Positions 16,623 through 25,579 of a stretch of DNA of 64,000 bases are shown piece after piece. The DNA lies in contig DCYG01000001.1 in assembly GCA_002331025.1 (NCBI GenBank), positions 45,345 through 109,344 on the forward strand. Direction: 5' to 3'. How positions within the stretch are numbered: the stretch's first letter is position 1; every line of letters starts with the position of its first letter. Origin of the DNA: Firmicutes bacterium UBA2116. Lineage in GTDB: Bacteria > Bacillota > Clostridia > Tissierellales > Sedimentibacteraceae. A program made the position numbers and the translations under genes. Below the pieces are notes generated by a model that was given only the letters and a program-made list of their open reading frames with translations, was not told the DNA's origin and searched no databases.

Positions 16623-18602
16623 ATGGAAAAAATAAAACTAAAGGATTTTTTAGATTTTAAGTTTTTATCAGGAATTGAACTTTCTCCTGATAAAAAACAT
16701 GCGGCTTTTGCTGCTCATACATGTGACTACAATGAAAATAGGTATATATCAAACATATGGATTTACGACTGTTTATCTGAAGAATACAGAAAGCTTACAA
16801 ATATGGGCAAGGAAAAATCTTTCATATGGCTTGATAATAACACAATATTATTCCCTTCATTAAGAGAAGAAAAACTTAAGAAAAAAATTGATGACGGTGA
16901 GCACTGGACTGTCTTTTATGCTATTAATATTCATGGCGGTGAGGCATATGAATATATGAGAATACCTATGAATGTTAATGAATTTAAGCTTATTGCCAAT
17001 GAAAAGTTCTTAATAACCGCGGAATATAATCATTATGGCATCAATCTTCATTCAATAAAAAGTGAAGATAAGGAAGAAGCCATGTCAATGATTAAAGAAA
17101 ATAAGGATTATGAAATTTTAGACGAAATACCGTTCTGGTCAAACGGTGAAGGTTTTACAAACAAGAAAAGAAGCAGATTATATTTGTATGATAAGGGAAC
17201 AAAGGACATAATTCCTATATCCGGAAAATTTGAAAATGTGTCCTTAAGCAGTGTTAAAGACGGTAAAGCTTTATATACAGCATTTAGATTTACAAATAAA
17301 ATGGAGCTTACTAACGAATTATATATGTATGATTTGTATTCTGAGAATGCAACGCGTCTCATTGAAGAAGGTGAAATGTATATTAAATATGCCGAGTTCG
17401 TGGGTGACGAAATAGTTTTTGCTGCTTCAACAATAGATAAATACGGTATAAATCAAAATCTGAATTTTTACATATTAAAAAACGGCGATCCCGTTCTCCT
17501 TGCAGAGCATGATTATGGCATGTTCAATTCGGTCGGCTCAGACTGCCGTTACGGTGAAGGAGCAGGTCACAGGGTATTAAACGATGAACTGTACTTTATA
17601 TCAACGGAAAACAAAAGCTCATTTATTAAAAAGCTGTCACTTGACGGCAAAATAGAAAGGATAACCTATGATAACGGCTCTGTCGACTGCTTTGATATTT
17701 GCAATGAGGGAATACTGTTTATCGGATTAAGAGGAATGAAGCTTCAGGAAATATATTTATATAGCAACAATCTTGAAACACAAAAAACTAAATTTAACGA
17801 AGATATTGCTGAAATTAAGAATGTAATAAAGCCCGAACCGTTATCATTTGAAAATGATGGTATAAAAATTGAAGGATGGGTCTTAAAGCCTGCTGACTTT
17901 GATGAAAATAAATGCTATCCGGGAATACTTGACATACATGGTGGTCCAAAGACAGTTTATGGGGAAATATACTATCATGAAATGCAGCTTTGGGCTAATG
18001 AAGGATACTTCGTATTCTTCTGCAATCCGAGAGGAAGTGACGGAAGAGGTGATGAATTTGCTGATATCAGAGGCAAGTACGGTACCATCGACTATAACGA
18101 TTTAATGATGTTTACAGATACTGTACTCAAAAAGTATCCTCAGATAGACCCCTGCAGAATCGGAGTAACCGGCGGCTCTTATGGCGGATTTATGACAAAC
18201 TGGATAATCGGTCACACTGACAGATTTAAGTGTGCCGTATCCCAAAGAAGCATTTCTAATTGGTTGTCTAAGTTTGGAACTACGGATATCGGATACTATT
18301 TCAATTCAGACCAAATACAATCTACGCCTTGGAACAACCCGGAAAAAATGTGGTTCCATTCACCTTTGAAATATGCCGACAAAGCAGTTACACCTACATT
18401 ATTCATACATTCAGAGGAGGATTACAGATGCTGGCTGGCTGAAGGTCTTCAGATGTTTACAGCTCTAAAATACCACGGTGTGGATGCAAGGTTGTGCATG
18501 TTCAGGGGGGAAAATCATGAGCTGAGCAGAAGCGGGAAACCAAAGCACCGTGTGAAAAGATTAGAAGAAATAACAAACTGGTTCGAGAAATATTTACAGT
18601 GA
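16623..18602 (+). CDS. S9-family serine peptidase (acylaminoacyl/dipeptidyl type)
   Basis: A 659-residue peptidase: an N-terminal beta-propeller (about 1-400, with repeats such as SGIELSPDKKHAAFAAHT) and a C-terminal alpha/beta hydrolase. The catalytic triad is Ser519 in TGGSYGGFM, Asp600 in HSEEDYRCW and His632 in RGENHELSRSG. The ATG at 16623 follows GGAGG by six bases; an upstream in-frame ATG lacks one. No signal peptide, so it acts on short peptides in the cytoplasm, matching the divergent M42 peptidase gene. Confidence 0.93.
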   Translation: MEKIKLKDFLDFKFLSGIELSPDKKHAAFAAHTCDYNENRYISNIWIYDCLSEEYRKLTNMGKEKSFIWLDNNTILFPSLREEKLKKKIDDGEHWTVFYAINIHGGEAYEYMRIPMNVNEFKLIANEKFLITAEYNHYGINLHSIKSEDKEEAMSMIKENKDYEILDEIPFWSNGEGFTNKKRSRLYLYDKGTKDIIPISGKFENVSLSSVKDGKALYTAFRFTNKMELTNELYMYDLYSENATRLIEEGEMYIKYAEFVGDEIVFAASTIDKYGINQNLNFYILKNGDPVLLAEHDYGMFNSVGSDCRYGEGAGHRVLNDELYFISTENKSSFIKKLSLDGKIERITYDNGSVDCFDICNEGILFIGLRGMKLQEIYLYSNNLETQKTKFNEDIAEIKNVIKPEPLSFENDGIKIEGWVLKPADFDENKCYPGILDIHGGPKTVYGEIYYHEMQLWANEGYFVFFCNPRGSDGRGDEFADIRGKYGTIDYNDLMMFTDTVLKKYPQIDPCRIGVTGGSYGGFMTNWIIGHTDRFKCAVSQRSISNWLSKFGTTDIGYYFNSDQIQSTPWNNPEKMWFHSPLKYADKAVTPTLFIHSEEDYRCWLAEGLQMFTALKYHGVDARLCMFRGENHELSRSGKPKHRVKRLEEITNWFEKYLQ

Positions 18603-18613
18603 AATTTATATAA

Positions 18614-18645
18614 AAAACTTCCTGAGTTATCAGGAAGTTTTTTTA
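18614..18645 (+). terminator. terminator of the S9 peptidase gene
   Basis: A 12-bp perfect stem (AAAACTTCCTGA / TCAGGAAGTTTT) with loop GTTA and a T tail. Confidence 0.85.
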
Positions 18646-18728
18646 CACTTACAGTATAAGCGACCGACTTCAAATCGCAGATCTGGGTCATCTTATGCTT
18701 ATGGATTACTTAATTCAATTATGTTCAA

Positions 18729-18944
18729 TTAGCAGTCGCGTCCGCCTATTCCACCAAGTCTGTCTCCACAGCTGCAGAATAATACCACTAACAGCAAGAA
18801 GAAGAATAACAAGCTGCTGTCGTCACCAAATCCGCCAACTCCTCCTAATAATCCATCGTCTCCGCAGAAGCAAAATAAAACTACCAATAGCAAGAAGAAG
18901 AATAATAAGTTATCCCCACTGTCTCCTAATATATTGTTAAACAT
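18729..18944 (-). CDS. small duplicated hydrophobic Cys protein
   Basis: A 71-residue protein made of two near-identical units, each ending in LLFFFLLLVVLFC followed by a Cys and GD, separated by a Gly-rich linker. The duplication is also plain in the DNA. Each unit could cross the membrane once. AGGAGG lies eight bases before the ATG, so it is very likely translated. Small hydrophobic Gly/Cys proteins are common in spore formers; I cannot name the family. Confidence 0.65.
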   Translation of the reverse strand: MFNNILGDSGDNLLFFFLLLVVLFCFCGDDGLLGGVGGFGDDSSLLFFFLLLVVLFCSCGDRLGGIGGRDC

Positions 18945-19004
18945 ATAGAACCTCCTAAATTTGATTTTTCTATATATTATTCACTACCCCTTTTAAGTGT
19001 TACT

Positions 19005-19328
19005 TCAATCCTCATCATTTAATGATTTTAAAAAAAATATTATTTGATCCATAAAACTGTTCTTATTATCAGGATTGGAGCAATCATAAGTGTTGCAGCC
19101 TATCTTATCAAATTTTTTTGGTGGTTCTTCGCATCTATAATTGTCGAATTTATACTTCATAAAATCAATATCTTTTAAAATACTTATGAGATATTGCCTT
19201 GTACGCTCATCCATACATTTTTTATCGGATAATTTATTTAAAATATATACTAATTCAATAATATCATAAAATTTTCTGTTTATTTTTGGTATTTCAGGTT
19301 CACAGCCTCGTCTGCCCATATTATTCAC
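19005..19328 (-). CDS. hypothetical protein with C-terminal Cys pair
   Basis: A 107-residue, charged, mostly helical protein with no membrane segment and five Cys (residue 9, then KKCMDE, YRCEEPP, IGCNTYDCS). GAGGGGTG lies just before the ATG. It reads toward the duplicated hydrophobic protein 60 bases downstream and may share its transcript. I do not recognise a family. The Cys-containing tail next to a Cys-containing membrane peptide suggests a spore-surface role, but that is speculation. Confidence 0.55.
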   Translation of the reverse strand: MNNMGRRGCEPEIPKINRKFYDIIELVYILNKLSDKKCMDERTRQYLISILKDIDFMKYKFDNYRCEEPPKKFDKIGCNTYDCSNPDNKNSFMDQIIFFLKSLNDED

Positions 19329-19521
19329 CCCTCAAACCTATTTTATATATTATATGATAAAATGGTTAAACTGATATTGATGTCCCGAAAGTTGTGCGAG
19401 AATTGACCGGCACAGCGGCAAGGTCGCGGGGGGACTTTTTCAGCAACCCGTATAAAAAACTTTGTTTTTTAATTGAAATGTTATATAATAGATTCATTAA
19501 AAATAATAATGAGGTATTGTT
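19329..19521. other. intergenic stretch with a GC-rich island
   Basis: About 65 bases near 19380-19445 (GTTGTGCGAGAATTGACCGG, then GGTCGCGGGGGGAC) are far richer in G and C than the surroundings. They contain no open frame or clear hairpin. The 3' part is the leader of the GerMN gene. Confidence 0.35.
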
Positions 19522-20853
19522 ATGAAAATATTCAACAATATTATTATACTTAGCTTGATAGGTTTATTTTCTTCTACATATTTATTCAACCTTGCTCCCA
19601 TTGATTACAGAGGAACAATAGAAATAGAAACTCCGGAGGAAATAAATGATTTAAAATTAATTACTGAGGAATATAATTTATTAAATCCTGAATCAATAAT
19701 AATACACCACCAATCAGATAATGAAGTGGTTACTAAAAGTGTTTCAAACAGTATCTTTACTGTTGATATATATAAAGAAAACAGCTTAGTTAGAAAAGGT
19801 GTTGAAAAACTTGAATCAGTATCACCTTCCGTTAACATGTCTATTATAGTAAATAAGAATAATCCCATAGTTACAAGTCTGGATATAAGCCAAGAAAATT
19901 TAGGCTTGGAGGACGGTACTTACAGCTTTGTATTTAATTCCAACCTTATTGCAAATTCGGATAATTCTTCAATTTCAGTAAATGTAACCTATGACACGGC
20001 AGGCACATATTATCCGGCTAAAACACAGGCACCAACTGGTACAAAGGGCTTGACTCTTTATTTTGCGACGGAAAATTCAGATGCTTTAATCCCTGTAACA
20101 CGTTTTGTCGTAGAGGATAAATCCATTACAAGAATGGCTATAGAGCAGCTTCAAAACGGTCCCTTAAGCAGCAAGATGCGAACTGTTATAAAGGATGTAA
20201 CAAATACAACATACAATAACGGCAATGTGGTTATAGACGTACCAAGCTCATATACAGCTTATAATGAAGGAAGCGCCGGTTCGTCTTTAGCTTATGAAGC
20301 ATTCGTAAAAACAATTTTTGATGTGGACAGATATTGGCCGATACACAGTGTAACCTTTACTGTTGACAGGAAAAAGGTAGATACGTATTTTCATGAACGT
20401 TTCAGTGAAGCAATAAACATGCTGCCGAATATTGAAAGAAATTATTTGCTTTACATGGCATATAAAATAGATGGCAGATATTATTTGTTTGATTATCAGA
20501 TAGATACGCAATCAGCAGGTATACTTACAAGTGATACGGTTGAAATTCAGGCACAGAAGTTGTTTAATGCATACAAAGATATTAAGCTTTCCTATGGTGT
20601 CAGCCCAATACCGAAAAGTGTTGTGTTAAACGACGTGACTAAGCAAGGCAACATAATTACACTAAATTTTAATGATAGTTTTTTGAGCGCCTACAAGGAT
20701 AGGGAAGACTTAAAACAAATGATGATTGAATCTTTAGCTTATACTTTTACAACATTGCCCCACACTGACGGCATAATAATAACTGTAAACGATGAAGATA
20801 AAACCGGAGTTATTTATCCACCGGAATTTATAAATCCTGAAACAATAGAATAA
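19522..20853 (+). CDS. exported protein with two GerMN domains
   Basis: A 443-residue protein with an N-terminal hydrophobic segment (about 5-22; no lipobox Cys). Residues near 175-285 form a GerMN domain (GLTLYFATENSD, VTRFVVEDKS, MAIEQLQNGPL, NGNVVIDVPSSY) and the C-terminal 110 residues a second, weaker copy (AQKLFNAYKDIKLSYGVSPI, NIITLNFNDSF). GerM is a sporulation and germination protein in Bacillus, so a role in cell-wall or spore assembly is likely. It stands alone with a terminator shared with the convergent ECF gene. Confidence 0.75.
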   Translation: MKIFNNIIILSLIGLFSSTYLFNLAPIDYRGTIEIETPEEINDLKLITEEYNLLNPESIIIHHQSDNEVVTKSVSNSIFTVDIYKENSLVRKGVEKLESVSPSVNMSIIVNKNNPIVTSLDISQENLGLEDGTYSFVFNSNLIANSDNSSISVNVTYDTAGTYYPAKTQAPTGTKGLTLYFATENSDALIPVTRFVVEDKSITRMAIEQLQNGPLSSKMRTVIKDVTNTTYNNGNVVIDVPSSYTAYNEGSAGSSLAYEAFVKTIFDVDRYWPIHSVTFTVDRKKVDTYFHERFSEAINMLPNIERNYLLYMAYKIDGRYYLFDYQIDTQSAGILTSDTVEIQAQKLFNAYKDIKLSYGVSPIPKSVVLNDVTKQGNIITLNFNDSFLSAYKDREDLKQMMIESLAYTFTTLPHTDGIIITVNDEDKTGVIYPPEFINPETIE

Positions 20854-20878
20854 TAAACCGAATGTGATAGGTAAATAA

Positions 20879-20920
20879 TAAAAAAACTGGGTTCAATAAA
20901 TTTGACCCAGTTTTTTTATA
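20879..20920. terminator. bidirectional terminator
   Basis: AAAAAACTGGGT and ACCCAGTTTTTT form a stem flanked by an A tract and a T tract, between the convergent GerMN and ECF genes, so it can work in both directions. Confidence 0.75.
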
Positions 20921-21436
20921 TTAACATTCTAACATATTTTTTCCTATAGAAGTATGCTTAAATACTCCCGTAAACGCAACCGCTACTATTATACCCGCTA
21001 CTGATTGTATAGTGTTGCCCGGTATTTCAACTAATGTTGAAATAAAATTACCAACCATTAACGAACCTACTACATAATAAGCAAATATCTGCCATAAGCT
21101 CCCCACTGCAGAACCTATAATTCTTTTATGCTTGATATCGGGTAATTTCTCGATTATTGTACCCATTATATATCCCATGACAAATTTTATTATAAATGTT
21201 GGTAACGCATAAAAGCTGTATCCACCGATAAAGTCGGCTAAGGACGCCCCGATTGCACCGGCCCATGCACCATTTTTCTTACCTAAAAGTGTTACGGCAA
21301 TAAATATAAAACCGTCACCTAAGTGTGTATATCCATTTGTAACAACGGATGGGACCTTAATTATAAAAGTTGCAACGCATATTAAAGCAGCAAACAAAGA
21401 TGTATAAACCATATCTTTAATTACTTTATCATTCAT
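20921..21436 (-). CDS. ECF transporter S component
   Basis: A 171-residue membrane protein with about six hydrophobic helices, of the size and pattern of substrate-capture (S) components of energy-coupling-factor vitamin transporters. The motifs THLGDGFIFIAVTLLGKKNGAWAGAIG and ADFIGGY are typical of this S-component group. The shared energising module (EcfA, EcfA', EcfT) is not in the window, consistent with a group II ECF system. GGAGG precedes the ATG. No riboswitch is visible in the leader, so the vitamin cannot be named. Confidence 0.82.
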   Translation of the reverse strand: MNDKVIKDMVYTSLFAALICVATFIIKVPSVVTNGYTHLGDGFIFIAVTLLGKKNGAWAGAIGASLADFIGGYSFYALPTFIIKFVMGYIMGTIIEKLPDIKHKRIIGSAVGSLWQIFAYYVVGSLMVGNFISTLVEIPGNTIQSVAGIIVAVAFTGVFKHTSIGKNMLEC

Positions 21437-21548
21437 ATTTATTACCTCCGCATATATATCTTATAATTATATTATATCCACATCTGTACCCTTTAAAAGA
21501 TACAGTTTGATATTTTATGCAGATGACAGATAGAATAATAAAAAAATA

Positions 21549-21643
21549 ACTCGGCACCCTCACGTCACACGAAATGATCCACTTATTGCTGCTTCCTTCC
21601 GGACCTGACACGTTCGCAGGATTTCGTTGCGCGAGACCGAGTT
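21549..21643 (-). ncRNA. ffs: signal recognition particle RNA (small bacterial type)
   Basis: The minus strand carries the invariant SRP apical domain GTCAGGTCCGGAAGGAAGCA, followed by GCAATAAG. The ends pair as AACTCGG / CCGAGTT, closing a 95-nt hairpin with further pairing along the stem (GCAACGAAAT / ATTTCGTGTG). It binds Ffh. The promoter (TTGACA, 17 bases, TATGAT) ends seven bases upstream, and a T-rich tract follows. Confidence 0.95.
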
Positions 21644-21650
21644 ATTTAAA

Positions 21651-21679
21651 ATCATAACATATACAAATTTTTATGTCAA
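21651..21679 (-). promoter_or_regulatory. promoter of the SRP RNA gene
   Basis: TTGACA (21679-21674) and TATGAT (21656-21651) on the minus strand, 17-base spacer, placing the start at the 5' end of the RNA near 21643. Confidence 0.8.
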
Positions 21680-21699
21680 TGTTAAAAATTTGCAACTAA

Positions 21700-23526
21700 T
21701 TATTTTAAAACCTCAAAGGTTTGTTCCTCTTCGAACTGTTTAGTATAAAGAGTATAATAATATCCCTTTGCTTTAATTAAATTCTCATGAGTACCTTGCT
21801 CAACTATTTTTCCGTCCTTAACAACCAAGATTATGTCTGCTTTTTTAATTGTTGATAATCTATGAGCAATTATAAAAGAGGTTCTTCCCTTTAATAAATA
21901 CGATATTCCTTTTTGTATTAGGCTTTCAAGCTCGGTATCAATTGAAGATGTTGCTTCATCCAATACAAATATTTTAGGGTCGGCCAGAATGGCTCTTGCT
22001 ATGGATATAAGCTGTTTTTCTCCTGTTGAAAGCTTATCTCCGCCTTCTCCGACCTGGCTTTCATATCCATCCTCTAGTTTTTCCGCTATTTTATCGACAG
22101 AAACTATTTCCGCAGCTTTTACTACCTGCTCGTCTGTTGCATCAAGATTACCATACTGTATGTTTTCCTTAATCGTTCCGGAAAACAGATGAGGATTCTG
22201 TAAAACATATCCGATGTTTGAATGCAGCCATAGCTGAGATCTTTCTTTATAGTTTACTCCATCAATTAATATTTCACCCTCTGTGGGCTCAAAAAATCTG
22301 CATACGAGATTAACCAAAGTGCTTTTCCCCGCACCTGTTTCTCCCACTATTGCCACATTCGTACCCGGCTTAATATGCAGGCTGAAGTTCTTTAAAACCT
22401 CTTCATCACCGTCAGGATATTTAAAAGTAACATTTTTAAACTCTATCTCACCCTTTATATGCTCCCAGTTTTCCTTCTTAGGATTTATGTTATCTCCGTA
22501 TTTTTCAATAACTTTTTGACTATCCTTTATTAAAGGCTCCATATCGAGAAGCTCTGTTACCCTCTCTATATTTGCCTGAAGAGAAACAATCTCAGAATAG
22601 ATTCTTGCAAGGTTTTGTATTGGTTCAAAAATGTTTATTGCATATGATAAAAATGCCGATAAAGTACCTATTTGTATAACTTGGTTCATTGTAAGCTGCC
22701 CGCCTCTTGCTAAAACGATGGAAGATGTCACCGACCCGAAGAAAACAATTATCGGAATGTATATGGCATTTAATTTGGCCATCCTGACAGCAGTTGATTC
22801 CATCTCAAAGCTTACAGATTTAAATTCATCCAGATTTTTATGTTCAATAACCAAGGTTTTTGAAGTTCTTGCACCGGTTATTCCTTCATTGAAATTGCCT
22901 GTCATTTTGGAATTAACCTTCCTTAATCTCCTGCCGGAAACAAGAAGCTTCTTCTGAAAGTAAGCCGTAACTATAGCCATAAACGGAACAACCGACATAA
23001 CCACCATTGCAAGCTTGAAATTTAATGACATCATTGCAGCAAATGCACCGATTACATAGGCAAACGACCAAAATACATCAACCAATCCCCATGCAATCAT
23101 TGTTCCGATTTTATTTGTATCACTCATGGTCCTTGCCAGTATATAGCCGACAGGTGTTTGATTGTAATAAGAAAGCGATAATTTTTGCAGATGTTCGAAT
23201 ATTTCCTCACGCAAATCCTTTCCGATATACATTTCTATTACGATAGCAATGCGGGCAAAAATATTGACCGACAGCGTCATTAACAATAATGCTAATGAGT
23301 ATATTAATATAAACTTACTTAATCCATCCGTCGTCTTAGGAATAATAAATGTATCAACCGCATATTTCTGAAATAACGGCAATGATAAATCCATTACCGC
23401 AGTAATAAGCATAAAGACAACCAAGGTAATCATTTTGTTTTTATAAGGTTTAAAAAATCTGCCTAACTTAAGCCAGGGCTTAATGTCAAGCGATTTATAG
23501 GTGTTATCATCTTCATAGTAATTCAA
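21700..23526 (-). CDS. heterodimeric ABC exporter, catalytic-Glu subunit
   Basis: A 608-residue half-transporter: six membrane helices in the first 320 residues, then an ATPase domain with Walker A GETGAGKST, Walker B IFVLDEATSSID with the catalytic Glu, and the H-loop IIAHRLST. Its signature is LSTGE instead of LSGGQ. The partner encoded directly upstream has LSGGQ but lacks the catalytic Glu, so each pair yields one working and one degenerate ATP site, as in known heterodimeric multidrug exporters. The two genes abut with no gap. The substrate is unknown. Confidence 0.92.
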   Translation of the reverse strand: MNYYEDDNTYKSLDIKPWLKLGRFFKPYKNKMITLVVFMLITAVMDLSLPLFQKYAVDTFIIPKTTDGLSKFILIYSLALLLMTLSVNIFARIAIVIEMYIGKDLREEIFEHLQKLSLSYYNQTPVGYILARTMSDTNKIGTMIAWGLVDVFWSFAYVIGAFAAMMSLNFKLAMVVMSVVPFMAIVTAYFQKKLLVSGRRLRKVNSKMTGNFNEGITGARTSKTLVIEHKNLDEFKSVSFEMESTAVRMAKLNAIYIPIIVFFGSVTSSIVLARGGQLTMNQVIQIGTLSAFLSYAINIFEPIQNLARIYSEIVSLQANIERVTELLDMEPLIKDSQKVIEKYGDNINPKKENWEHIKGEIEFKNVTFKYPDGDEEVLKNFSLHIKPGTNVAIVGETGAGKSTLVNLVCRFFEPTEGEILIDGVNYKERSQLWLHSNIGYVLQNPHLFSGTIKENIQYGNLDATDEQVVKAAEIVSVDKIAEKLEDGYESQVGEGGDKLSTGEKQLISIARAILADPKIFVLDEATSSIDTELESLIQKGISYLLKGRTSFIIAHRLSTIKKADIILVVKDGKIVEQGTHENLIKAKGYYYTLYTKQFEEEQTFEVLK

Positions 23527-25344
23527 TTAAATCACCGTCCCGTCAACATCGGCAATATTCATCTGAACATCATAAATATTTTTATAAATGCCGTCTCTGC
23601 TTAATAATTCTTCATGAGTCCCAATATCAGCCGCTTTACCTCTATCCAGCACTAAAATCATATCTGCCTGCATAAGAGTTGTAATGCGGTGTGAAATCAG
23701 AATCACGGTAGAACTTTTCTTTCCGTTTTTTAATGCGGCACGAATTTTAGCATCAGTTTCTGAATCAACAGCCGACAGTGAATCATCAAAAACCATTATA
23801 GGTGTGTTTTGCAATAGCATCCTTGCAATTGCAACACGTTGCTTCTGTCCTCCAGATAATGTTACTCCCCTTTCACCCACAATTGTATCGTAACCGTTTG
23901 AAAAATTTTCTATCGCATCATCAACATGAGCAATCGACGATACCTCTTTTATTTGATTTATATCTGCATCAGAATTTACAATGCCTATGTTTTCTTTAAT
24001 AGTTTTCGAAAATAAAAATGGTTCCTGTAACACCATACCTATATTTTTTCTTAAGCTTTCCCTCTTAATTTTTCGGATATCCACACCACCGATAGTTATG
24101 GTGCCGCAACCATCCGGCAAATCGTAAAGACGATTTAATAAATGCATCAGCGTAGATTTTCCCGAGCCGGTGCCTCCCAATATAGCAAAGGTACTTCCTG
24201 CTTCAATTTTAAAGCTTAAATCATCAAGTATCGGTGTATTGCCCTCATACTTAAAGGTTACATTTTTAAACTCTATATCCTTATTCATATCCGGAGTTAA
24301 AGAATCAGGATCATCCATTTCTTCCTGCTCTCTGAATATTTCACATATTCTTTCCAATGAAACCTTTGTCTTGCTTAATTCACCTAGAATTCTTCCAAAA
24401 CTTCTCAGGGGCCATGCTATCATGGCAGTATAAGAAGCAAAAGCCATAAATTCTCCCAATGTTATTGCACCGTCAACAGCAAAAATTGAACCCGCAATAA
24501 CTATGGTCATAACCAGACTTCCCGTTACAAAATCTCCTATGCCCCAATAATATCCCAATTGGTAACCGAGCTTAACCCAAAGCTCAGAAAATTTATTGTT
24601 TTTTTCTGAAAATTTATCAATTTCATATTTTTCTCTTCCAAAAGCCCTGACCACTCTGACACCTGTCAAATTTTCCTGTGTAACGGTAAAAAGCTCACCC
24701 TCAGCTTCATCCGCAGTTAAAAACTTCTTCGATAATATACCGTAAAATATAGACGAATATAAAACTACAACCGGTATGAAAATTAAAACTATCAATGTCA
24801 ATTTAACATTCATAGAAAACATCAAAATCAAGGATATGATAACAAGCATAATTGTTCTGAACATTTCCGACAGTTGGGTGCTTATAAAGTTTCTCACAAC
24901 ATCAACATCTGAAGTGGATCTTTGTATAATATCTCCTGTTTGATTCTTAATGTGCCAGCTGTATGGTAATTTTTGAATATGATTATACAAATTATTTCTT
25001 ATATTTTTGATTATTCCTTCCGTTCCTTTAGCCACGGTATATCTTCCGATAAAATCGCTAAACGAAGTAATTACTGCTAAAAGTAAAATAATTGCGGCAC
25101 TTATCCATAAATTCTGTCTGATACCTTCTCTGCCGCCAAGAAGCTCTATAAAATACATAATTGTTTCATTAAAAGAAAAAGGAACATTATCTATTACAGA
25201 ATCAACAGTAAACCTTATAATTTGCGGCATAGCAAAGCTTGCAGCCACCTTAACAATGGTTGCGACAGCAGAAATTACAATTAAATATTGATGTCCCTTT
25301 GAAAAAGGGATAATTATCTTTAAATCCGAAATATCTTTTTTCAT
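23527..25344 (-). CDS. heterodimeric ABC exporter, degenerate-site subunit
   Basis: A 605-residue half-transporter with an N-terminal six-helix membrane domain, Walker A GGTGSGKST, the canonical signature LSGGQKQRVAIAR, and Walker B IMVFDDSLSAVD, in which Asp replaces the catalytic Glu. The H-loop is ISHRITT. Its stop codon directly precedes the start of the partner, so the two are co-translated. Likely a drug or lipid exporter; neither gene neighbour indicates the substrate. Confidence 0.92.
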   Translation of the reverse strand: MKKDISDLKIIIPFSKGHQYLIVISAVATIVKVAASFAMPQIIRFTVDSVIDNVPFSFNETIMYFIELLGGREGIRQNLWISAAIILLLAVITSFSDFIGRYTVAKGTEGIIKNIRNNLYNHIQKLPYSWHIKNQTGDIIQRSTSDVDVVRNFISTQLSEMFRTIMLVIISLILMFSMNVKLTLIVLIFIPVVVLYSSIFYGILSKKFLTADEAEGELFTVTQENLTGVRVVRAFGREKYEIDKFSEKNNKFSELWVKLGYQLGYYWGIGDFVTGSLVMTIVIAGSIFAVDGAITLGEFMAFASYTAMIAWPLRSFGRILGELSKTKVSLERICEIFREQEEMDDPDSLTPDMNKDIEFKNVTFKYEGNTPILDDLSFKIEAGSTFAILGGTGSGKSTLMHLLNRLYDLPDGCGTITIGGVDIRKIKRESLRKNIGMVLQEPFLFSKTIKENIGIVNSDADINQIKEVSSIAHVDDAIENFSNGYDTIVGERGVTLSGGQKQRVAIARMLLQNTPIMVFDDSLSAVDSETDAKIRAALKNGKKSSTVILISHRITTLMQADMILVLDRGKAADIGTHEELLSRDGIYKNIYDVQMNIADVDGTVI

Positions 25345-25532
25345 TTATTTCCTCTTAATTACTAAATATATGCGAGCTGGCACCACAAGACTAATTGTTT
25401 AATAATAACTTATATGACTACATATGCATTTTATTATACAAATGAGCGTGAGTCAATAAGCAAGATGCCCCAAATTTTTAAGCAGACGGTCAAGATCTCT
25501 GATTTTGTGTCAGCTGCTTATGCTGTACGCAC

Positions 25533-25570
25533 AAAAAAACTCTGATGATTATAAACCATCAGAGTTTTAG
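25533..25570 (-). terminator. terminator of the duplicated lipoprotein gene
   Basis: A 12-bp stem (AAAACTCTGATG / CATCAGAGTTTT) immediately past the stop, with A and T tracts on either side, so it also stops transcription from the opposite direction. Confidence 0.8.
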
Positions 25571-25579
25571 TTAATTAAA

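Noticed and set aside
23527..25344. Treating the Asp in Walker B of the upstream ABC subunit as damage
   Set aside because: The partner carries the complementary degenerate signature LSTGE, the normal pattern of heterodimeric exporters.
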